Assembly (NCBI GenBank): GCA_034509735.1 | Contig: JACGWO010000006.1 | Coordinates: 33,039,141 to 33,103,140, forward strand | Reading direction: 5' to 3' | From: Sesamum alatum | Taxonomy: Eukaryota; Streptophyta; Magnoliopsida; Lamiales; Pedaliaceae | DNA: 64,000 nucleotides | Shown here: positions 56,975 through 64,000 of the stretch, piece by piece | Layout of the letters: every line of letters starts with the position of its first letter | Position numbering within the stretch: position 1 is the stretch's first letter | Position numbers and translations under genes: made by a program | The notes under the pieces: generated by a model | Database searches by the model: none | What the model was told of the DNA's origin: nothing | Seen by the model: only the letters and a program-made list of their open reading frames with translations

Positions 56975-59080
56975 ATAAATGCAGAATATCAATATATAGA
57001 ACAAACAAGCGTTCGTGGCTACAGAATAAAGAAGAAACCGAGAGCATAAATATAAATCGGAATACCTTTCTTGATTTTATATCTCGATCAGCTACACGCG
57101 TTGATTCCTTCTGACGTTCATCCACGCGAGGTCCCAACGTAGAGACCCTTTAAAGTCGTCCACACCACACCGGGAGAGATCTCATTTTTCTTGCTACAGA
57201 AAAACGGATCTAGAGGATGAAATCAAAGAAGGGATTACAATATCAAATTAGTGGTCCTTCTTGATCTTACTTTTTTCAAAAATTGATCCTAGATCGATGA
57301 AACAACAAAGAGGATTTAGAGAGTAGAGAGATAGGGTAGAGAGGGTTCATGTTTTTCCTAGAAAAAGATGAATAATAAAATTCTTGTATGATAGTATATA
57401 CACATATATATATATACTTTAATAATGTGATTATTGGAATGTGTCTAAGTTCATCCAAGGATGTCTAGATACATTTCAATCAATCCCCATTAATCATCAA
57501 TCAAGCCTACCATTTCATAAGGTATGATTTAATCATACCACGTGAAAAAGGCTTGATTGGAATTGATTTGTCTCTTTCCAAAATAGACAAGTCAACTTGT
57601 CATCAACGCCTTCATCGCCAATTTTAGTACTTTCAGAATAAGTAAATTTCGGCCATCCCCTTTTAGAAGAAATCCAACTTCTTCTAATTCCAAAAGTGGA
57701 ATTAACACCTCTCTTGGGCCAAGATTTAATGGACTGGATTTTATTGTAATCTAATTACAATAATCCCAAGAATTAAATCCTATTTAATTCAAGGTCTAAT
57801 TAAATAATTCATATTGATCTTTTGATCCAATTAAAAGATTTAAGCTTCGATTCTCTACTTTAATCGATAAATCTCATTTACCGATAAAACGAGGGCCCTA
57901 TACAATATCGACCTGTCCATCTAATGGACAATCCCATATGTAATCCAATTACTTATCATCCTCTGAAATTAACTCCAAGTTAATTCCTTCACCTCCTTGG
58001 TGATTTGTGTGTGACCCTTTAAGTTCACCCTGAGCTAGACTTAGGCTTGTGTCCAATAGAAGCCCTTCACCATGGGTGGCCATCTAACAACGGTCCATGG
58101 CACTAGCGGCTAGGTCAATGGTGGCCTAAACATTTAGGTGCCAACTCCGTACGGGTACGGTCCTACTGTCGACCGTCTCCCGGACTTAGTCTAAGGTATG
58201 GAATTGGGCGTTGGTTCGTCCATGTTTAATCCTTGAGATGTGTTTACTCTATCGATCAACGTAGGAAACCCTTTCCTACTCAATCAATTGCTATGGCCAA
58301 AGAATTTTAAAGTCTAAACCATTTCAGAGGAGACATCACTGTTATATACTGACGGGGGATAGATCCTATCTTGGAGTCCACTGTCCTCGCTACATACTCC
58401 AACTACACTGGACAAGGCTTATGATGACCATCTTATAGAATGATCACCTCTCGCCAGATTCAAGATACAGTCTTCATATGCACATGACTGCCATGATTCC
58501 TCAAGTCTAAGGACTAATCCCGTACTATCAGAATCGGGATTTTCAGTCATACTAATCAAGCCTCCAAGGCTTCCATATGACGGTTCCCGCGAGTCAATTC
58601 AGTCAGTCGACCACCTTGTCAACTAACCCACTAAAATTACATAGACGACCTTCATTTGTCGTCGATGAAACTCGGCACTCACCCAGTGAATGCAATATTT
58701 AGTGCAAGTTTCAATAGGACACTCGATGCCCAGTCTCGAGGTCTTTGACTTGGAACGTTTCAGACCAACCCTTAGAAGTTGGTCTCATAGCCGCCATCTA
58801 ATGCGCAGCCCAACTACATTGGTTATCGAATTGGTCTATGGGCATTTGTTGTGACGTTGAAACATCGTTCAACGTTAGTAGTAAGCACAACAAACACAAT
58901 GCCAGTGATGAATACTTACTCTATTCATCAAGAAACCTACTGGTACGTCAGGATCCAATTGCCCCCATAAAACTGCTAGTACCAGGTGAACTCATATTGG
59001 ATAATATTGTATTAATAAAGATTGACGAATAGTTCCCAAAACCGCCAATCCAATTGGCTTTCTGGTCATCTATTGTAACA
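56975..59080 (-). repeat. 5' LTR of Copia F, inner end deleted
   Basis: Collinear with 50150-52004, for example AAGAAGAAACCGAGAGCATAA. The conserved block is at about 58067-58115 and the AAGTTCACCCTGAGCTAGAC block near 58020. A short insertion (about 58930-58990) not present in the 3' LTR lies near the outer end. Confidence 0.78.
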
Positions 59081-59122
59081 GAAGAGGTCCTCAAAGTTGA
59101 AATTTTCCCAGTGATCAGCTTC

Positions 59123-60260
59123 TTAGAGGTCAACAACTGGTTCCTTGCTTTGATTCCCTTGTGCAGCATCTTTCCCTGTCTTCTTACTTCCAATTTGATT
59201 GCACACAAAATCATCCCCATTCTGACTATGAGCAACTTCTCCAGTGATATGTGTTTTTGAAGTGTTAGGTTCCATCGGCCCCTCAGCTTGATTAGGGAGT
59301 TCATCCACTTCCATAATAGGATCCACACTCTCAAACATCAATTTTTTCCCTTTGTCCTAAGAAACCACATTGTCTTTAGGATCTTTTAGTTGCAGGTTGA
59401 CTGTAGTATACTGTGAAGCCACTTTGTTTTTAAGAATACATGAACTCTGATCATGACCCAGATGTTAACAAAATGTGCACTATTATGGGTAATTCTCATA
59501 GATGACAGTTTGCCTAAAGGTGGTATCATCAAATTTGACAAAATAACTTGTGTTCTATGAGCTGTTAAGTCTAATTCAACACAAACACGTGCAAGGCTTG
59601 GCCTAGACAAACCTGCAGTTGGTTCATCCATTCTCAGAGGTTTTCCTATCAAATTGGCTATACTAAGTAGAGCACTCTTATCAAATAGATGGCAGGGAAG
59701 CTCTGGAAACTTAATCCACATAGGGGCAATAGGGGATTCAATTTGGGAATTAAACTTAGGAGTCTATTTGAAAACACGCATGTGGAAACATCAAATGTCC
59801 AATCTCCTCTTAATCACAGCCTTGAGAAATCTTCCTCATGTGTAAGATTAATAAGAACATGCTTTAGACTGATGATACCCACAGTGACATTACCTCTCAA
59901 TCCCAGTTTCACGAGCCTGTTTCTAAGGAAATTGATGGCAAGTAGTCCATGTGAAAATTTTCCGACGAGTGCAAACTTGAGTCTGTTAGCCAATTTCTCA
60001 ATTTCATCTTTAGAGAATGAAATTTTTGGTTCCCTCTTACAGGATGAAACTATTCCCAGGGTTGAGAATTCGTCATCCTGGAAGGATTTCTTAGCTGCTC
60101 TAGATGGGTCTGAAAGGGAGGTGGTAGCTGAAATCTATACCACATTCGAATAGGATCTCTTGGTGGGGAAGGGAAGCTGGAGTAGGGGGGTGGTTGACGA
60201 GGATGGGAGGTTATGGGTGGGCAGGATGGTGTTTGCACAGGTGGCTCTGACATTAGTTTA
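59123..60260 (-). pseudogene. LINE ORF1 (DUF4283-type and CCHC)
   Basis: A 111-codon frame (59721-59386) reads MWIKFPELPCHLFDKSALLS, IANLIGKPLRMDEPTA and SRPSLARVCVELDLT, which is the conserved ORF1 nucleic-acid-binding region of plant L1 elements. A CCHC zinc knuckle lies at about 59440-59490 (CTFC, then a stop at the next position, HLGHDQSSC). A charged tail ends with a stop at 59123. Upstream, 60253-60050 gives a Pro-rich start MSEPPVQTPSCPP. Several shifts separate the pieces. ORF1 coats LINE RNA. Confidence 0.75.
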
Positions 60261-60679
60261 GAGAGAAAGGTTCATCGGGGATGACAGAGGAGCTGGGTTT
60301 CTGAGTGAGGCAAGGAAAGTGGTGGGAAAATGGGGTGAGGAGGGTCGCGAGGTGAAGCAGAGTGTGGATGTAGTGTTGGGTTTGGTCGAAGAAGACAGCC
60401 GACGAAAAACAGAGGGGTGGTTGAGATTTTTTCCGAAGATGGGGTGGAGGCAATCGAGGCGCGTGAGGGTGCATGGGGAAGGAGAGAGAAGAGGGAATCG
60501 GTGAAAAGGTTCACCGTCGTGAGGGGAGTGAGAGGTTGAGGTCGCCAACAAAACTTGCCAGCAACAAGAACATGAACAGCAGGTCGGAGATTATGTGTGT
60601 GAAAATCGCATAAAGTCAATGTGAAATCGCCAAAGTCTGGAGAGAAAAAATTTCATGTGAAATGTTCCTTCTTCTTTGT
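60261..60679 (-). other. LINE 5' end
   Basis: Purine-rich on the plus strand, pyrimidine-rich on the minus. Three overlapping minus-strand frames here (Ser/Pro/His-rich) arise from composition. The border with array sequence is at about 60660-60680. Confidence 0.45.
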
Positions 60680-60881
60680 CTATTGGATATATGACACATC
60701 TTGATCACATTATCCTAAACTTTCTCTCGTATACGATGACAGTCAGGTTTGAGCCCCAGGCTTTCAACATCGAATTTCGATTTGAATATGATATCAAGTG
60801 CATCATAAACGTGATCTCTTCCATATAAGCAACTTTTGCACAAATTCATTCCGTATACAATAAAAATAAAAATGGAATGAG

Positions 60882-61290
60882 TTAAAAACCGACAATCCAT
60901 ATTTTAATAGAATGAAAATTAGGAAAGATGGAGTTTTTCACATTACACCAAACATCCCAGTGATGTGGTAGGACATGAATTGCGTTGTTCTCTCGATCCC
61001 AAACAACTCCAACGACGACTGAACTCCTTTTATAAATAGTATATTGTTGCCTCAACTTTTTGAATCGTGTACGGCAAACATTAAAGGTAAATGATTTCCT
61101 AAATGTGTCATTCACCACCCCACGAGCCATCAAAACCGCGTTGAAAGTTTCTGATGACTCGCATTTCCATTTTTAGCTTCTTAAACTAGTACCTCGATAA
61201 ATACATTATCGATACTCTTCGTCCACTCGACATTGTAGAAAAAATTCTCGTGGTATTGCTCGACCCTCTGATTCATCATTTCAGGCAATG
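60882..61290 (-). pseudogene. Myb/SANT-like domain gene fragment (best copy)
   Basis: Read in the minus direction: FFYNVEWTKSIDNVFIEVLV (about 61240-61185), EAKNGN, then in the open frame 61133-60882 MARGVVNDTFRKSFTFNVCR, TRFKKLRQQYTIYKRSSVVV, VVWDRENNAIHVLPHHWDVW. Spacing of W-T, the R-x-x-x-L/KK-Y helix and the VWD...W segment fits the Myb/SANT-like DNA-binding family (PF12776 type) of plant and Harbinger-associated proteins. A stop and a shift separate the two halves. Equivalent pieces lie in each array unit. Identity rests on motif reading only. Confidence 0.55.
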
Positions 61291-62871
61291 TTCTATTTAG
61301 ATAACAATTTGAGCTGAAATAGTTACAAATTTGCCTATGTATTTGTATAGAAATGAAAATGAAGTACGTTGGCCGTTATTGAAAAGTAATAGACATAGGA
61401 GAGTCTAATTATAATTAAGAAATTTTTAACTTAGCTTTGCATTATGTATCTGAAGCACTTATACAGAAAAGAAAATAAAGTATGTTAGCTTCTTATGGAA
61501 AATTAATGGACGTAAGAGGGTCTTCACATAATCAAGGAAACGATAAACTAATGAACGTTGGAGAGTATTCACATAATAAACAAAAATATTCAACCACATC
61601 AAAGGTGAAGAAAATCGCATTATATATGGAATATGATTAATTCAGTTGTTTAATATAAATAGAATATGAATACGTATATATAGTGTAAGAAAAGATTAAT
61701 TAGCTCTTAGCATTACCCATTTACAAAATGAACTCCTATTTATAACCCAAGAATTATGGTACTAAAGATGGAAGCAAATATAGAGTAGAATATGTAATTG
61801 TTCACTGTCCTTGTTTATCTTTAAAATTCTTAATATTCCACTTGAATTTGGAATGGATATTTATAATTCCTAGCTGGCACATGAGAGTTGAAAAATGTTC
61901 AGAACTTAATCCCTTTGTTAAAATGTTTGTTGGTTGTTTTGTTGTGGATATATGACTCATCTTGATTACACCGTCCTCAACTTTCTCTCGTATAAGATGA
62001 CAGTCAAGTTTGAGCCTCGGGCTTCAACATTGTTCTTTGATTTGAATATGATATTAAGTGTATCGTAATCGTGGTCTTTTTCATACTAGTAAGCTTTACT
62101 CAATTTCATTTGCTATGCGTGGTAGGGCATGAATTACATTTTTCTATCGATACCAAACAACTCCAACAATGTCCCAAATTGTTTTAAAAATAGGATATAG
62201 TCGCCTCAGCTTTTTGAATTATGCCGACAAACATTAAATGTAAAGGATGTCCCAAGTGTATAATTAACCATCTCATAGGCCATAAGAATTGCACGAAATG
62301 CTACTTCACCATGACTCACATTTTCCGTTCTGGCTTCTTCAATTGGTACCTCATATCTTGTAAATACTATTCGTCTACTCGGCATTGTAGAAAAGTATCT
62401 CTTGGTATTACTAGACCCTCTTATTCGCCATTTCAGTTAATGTTCTATGTACATGACAATTTGAGCTAAAATAGTTGTAACTTTGCACTATGTATTTGTG
62501 GCACTTTTATAGAGATGAAAATGAAGTACATCAGCAGACTTCGGAAATTCATAAGACATAGGACAGTCTAGTTATAATTAAGAAAAAATTCAAACTTATA
62601 TAGAAAAGAAAATGAAGTTCGTTGGCTAGTCATGAAAAATTAATGGATGTAGGAGAGTCTTCAAATAATCAAGGAAATGAGAAATTAATGAGTGTTGGAG
62701 ATTACAAATAATCAAAAAAAAATATTCAACCATGTTAAAGGTGAAGAAAATCTCATTATGTAAGGAAGATGATTAATGTAGGTTGTTATTATAAACAAAA
62801 TATTAATACGTGTATATAGCGTAATAAAAGATTAATTAGCTTTTAGTATTAAGCATTTACAAAATTAACAC

Positions 62872-63150
62872 CTATTTACAAGTCAGGAATTGTGGAACTA
62901 AAGATGGAAGTAACTCTGCAGTAGAATATACAATTGTTGATTGTCCTTGTTTAGCTTTAAAATCCTTAAAACTCCCCTCGAGTTTGGAATGGATATCGGT
63001 AATGCCTAACTTGCACAAGAGAGTAGAAAAATATTGAGAACTTAATGCCTTTGTTAAAATGTCCACTGGTTGATTTGCTGTGGATATATGACTCATCTTG
63101 ATCACACATCCTCAGCTTTCTCTCGTATAAGATGACAGTCAAATATCAGC
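62872..63150 (-). pseudogene. Copia RNase H C-terminal tail in array unit
   Basis: Frame 63105-62872 starts MIKMSHISTANQPVDILTKA and continues LSSQYFSTLLCKLGI, DIHSKLEGSF, the end of a Copia RNase H just before its polypurine tract. CHLIREKA lies just upstream (about 63115-63140), in another frame. This Copia is not the A/B/D/E/F group, whose tail reads ADPLTKPIS...MGNWL. It recurs in all units, with the LINE inserted in one copy. Confidence 0.7.
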
Positions 63151-64000
63151 TCAGCTTCAATATCGAACTTCGATTTAAATGATATTAACCGCACAATTTT
63201 ATTTCGTATACATTAAAACAAATGGAATGAGTTAAAAATCGACAATTCAAGATTTCAGGGAATGAAAATTAGGAAAGACTGAGATTTTTACCTTACACCA
63301 AACATCACAGTGACGTTGTAGGGCATGAATTACGTTGTTCTCTCGATCTCAAACAATTCCAACGGTGTCTGCAATCATATTAAAAATAGTATATTGTTGC
63401 CTCAAGTTTTCGAATCGTGTCCGACAAATATTAAAGGTAAATAATGTCGCAAATGTGTCATTCACCAACCCCACGAGCTATCAAAATTGCATGGAATGAT
63501 GCTACAGATGACTCACATTTTCCTTTTTGGCTTCTTAAACTAGTACCTCATATCTTGTCGATACTATTTGTCCACTCGGCATTGTAGAAAAAAAATCTCT
63601 TGGTATTACTCGTCCTTTTGATTCGTCATTTCAGGAAATATTCATTTTAAATAAAAAACTAAGCTAAAATAGTTGCAACTTTGCACTATGTATTTGTGGC
63701 ACTTTTATAGAGATGAAAATGAAGTACGTTGGCTTGTTATGGAAAATTAATGAACATAGGAGGGTCGAATTATAATTAAGAAAAATTCAACTTATCGTTG
63801 TACTATGTATTTGTAGCACTTATATAGAAAATAAAATGAAGTACGTCGGTTGGTTATGTAAAATTAATGGGCGTAGGACAGTCTTCACATAATCAAAGAA
63901 ATGATAAATTAATGAATGTTCGGAATATTCACATAATAAAATAAAATACAAGCCAAAGGTGAAGAAAATCTCATTGCGTATAGAATATGATTAATCAATT

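Larger units (their letters stand above)
50023..59080 (-). mobile_element. Copia element F
   Basis: Minus-strand Copia: 3' LTR 50023-52004, internal 52005-56970, 5' LTR about 56975-59080 (outer end TGTTACAATAGATGACC). The inner end of the 5' LTR and the PBS are deleted. The right flank is GAAGAGGTCC in LINE ORF1; no matching duplication is found on the left, where an LTR fragment intervenes, so recombination has altered that edge. Gag and pol are relics. Confidence 0.8.
45845..60660 (-). mobile_element. L1-type LINE, interrupted by a MITE and Copia F
   Basis: Minus-strand non-LTR element: ORF1 with DUF4283-type and CCHC sequence on the right (60260-59123), RT and zf-RVT on the left (48250-45999). 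Host array sequence resumes on both sides (CCGCTGGTTGATTGGTTGTGGA at left, TTGGATATATGACACATC at right), both from the same RNase H tail, which fixes the insertion site. A clear target duplication was not found. No convincing endonuclease domain is present, so a deletion or a non-standard copy is likely. Confidence 0.8.
60680..64000 (-). repeat. Chimeric tandem array, units 1-3
   Basis: Three consecutive units. Matching landmarks are about 1.13-1.19 kb apart: the GGCATTGTAGAAAA word at 61229, 62380 and 63568, and AGAACTTAAT at about 61900 and 63038. Each unit read on the minus strand is: Myb/SANT-like segment, a short YLYGRDHVYDALDIIF-type piece, Copia RNase H tail, LTR-like AT-rich stretch, then the next unit. 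Copies differ by many substitutions and small indels, so they are old. The last unit runs off the window. Confidence 0.75.

Noticed and set aside
60258..60619. Pro/Ser/His-rich minus-strand frames at the LINE 5' end
   Set aside because: Three frames open together from pyrimidine-rich composition; only the ORF1 start near 60253 has family context.
62221..62469. Cys-rich plus-strand frame with CxxC pairs, looking like a small zinc protein
   Set aside because: It is the antisense of the decayed Myb/SANT-like segment and is not open in the other array units.
1..64000. tRNA or rRNA genes
   Set aside because: No cloverleaf with A and B boxes or rRNA core sequence was noticed; the tRNA-like words are retroelement primer-binding sites.

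Overview
The window is nuclear plant DNA, almost certainly from a eudicot. It shows the usual plant repeat families: Ty1/Copia and Athila/Tat-type Ty3/Gypsy LTR retrotransposons, a CACTA transposon remnant with a DUF4216 exon, an L1-type LINE with a zf-RVT domain, and a Mutator-type MITE. The sequence is AT-rich and its coding frames are broken by stops and shifts. No intact host gene, rRNA, tRNA or CRISPR array was recognised. Nearly all of the 64 kb is nested, decayed transposable elements.

Layout. 1-1293: unassigned DNA with a GC-rich short repeat. 1294-2495: minus-strand CACTA fragment with three recognisable exons. 2500-8690: 3'-truncated minus-strand Copia (A) with its 5' LTR at 6705-8690. 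8691-9363: Copia LTR fragment (G). 9364-25948: plus-strand Athila/Tat Gypsy element, split inside the reverse transcriptase/RNase H region by a whole Copia element (B, 11934-20586, near-identical 5-bp target duplications). Downstream of its integrase the Gypsy carries an ATHILA ORF1-like gene. From 25949 to the window end the substrate is a tandem array of about 1.15-1.36 kb units. Each unit joins a decayed minus-strand Myb/SANT-like domain to the tail of a Copia RNase H and an LTR-like stretch. Into this array went Copia E (26430-44893, TSD GTTCT), whose 5' LTR was then hit by Copia D (27397-36097, TSD GGGTA), and a minus-strand LINE (about 45845-60660). The LINE was in turn hit by a 427-bp MITE (48861-49287, 9-bp TSD) and by Copia F plus a related LTR fragment (49411-59080). 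The array resumes at about 60680 and runs off the end.

How the parts relate. Copia elements A, B, D, E and F are one group. They share LTR ends (TGTTAGAATAGGTGACC... or close variants), LTRs of about 2-2.3 kb, a purine tract AAGTGGGAGA, a conserved LTR block around CCATGG...CCATGG, a long leader of over 1 kb, and a paired near-palindromic leader motif close to GTCTCACGAGTCGTGG. One copy of that motif sits 354-380 bp upstream of the gag ATG in the four members that keep a gag start. Four of the five also carry a GC-rich, CpG-dense island in the leader. E is the best preserved but has frameshifts, stops and changed integrase residues. B, D and F are mostly relics in pol. Hand-compared LTR stretches differ at about 3% (D), 6% (E) and 8% (B); D being younger than E agrees with the nesting.

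The most unusual items are the Myb/SANT-Copia chimeric tandem array, the paired leader motif, the CpG-dense leader islands, and a hairpin-forming minisatellite in the LTRs of E. All assignments are from reading the sequence; no database search was run.
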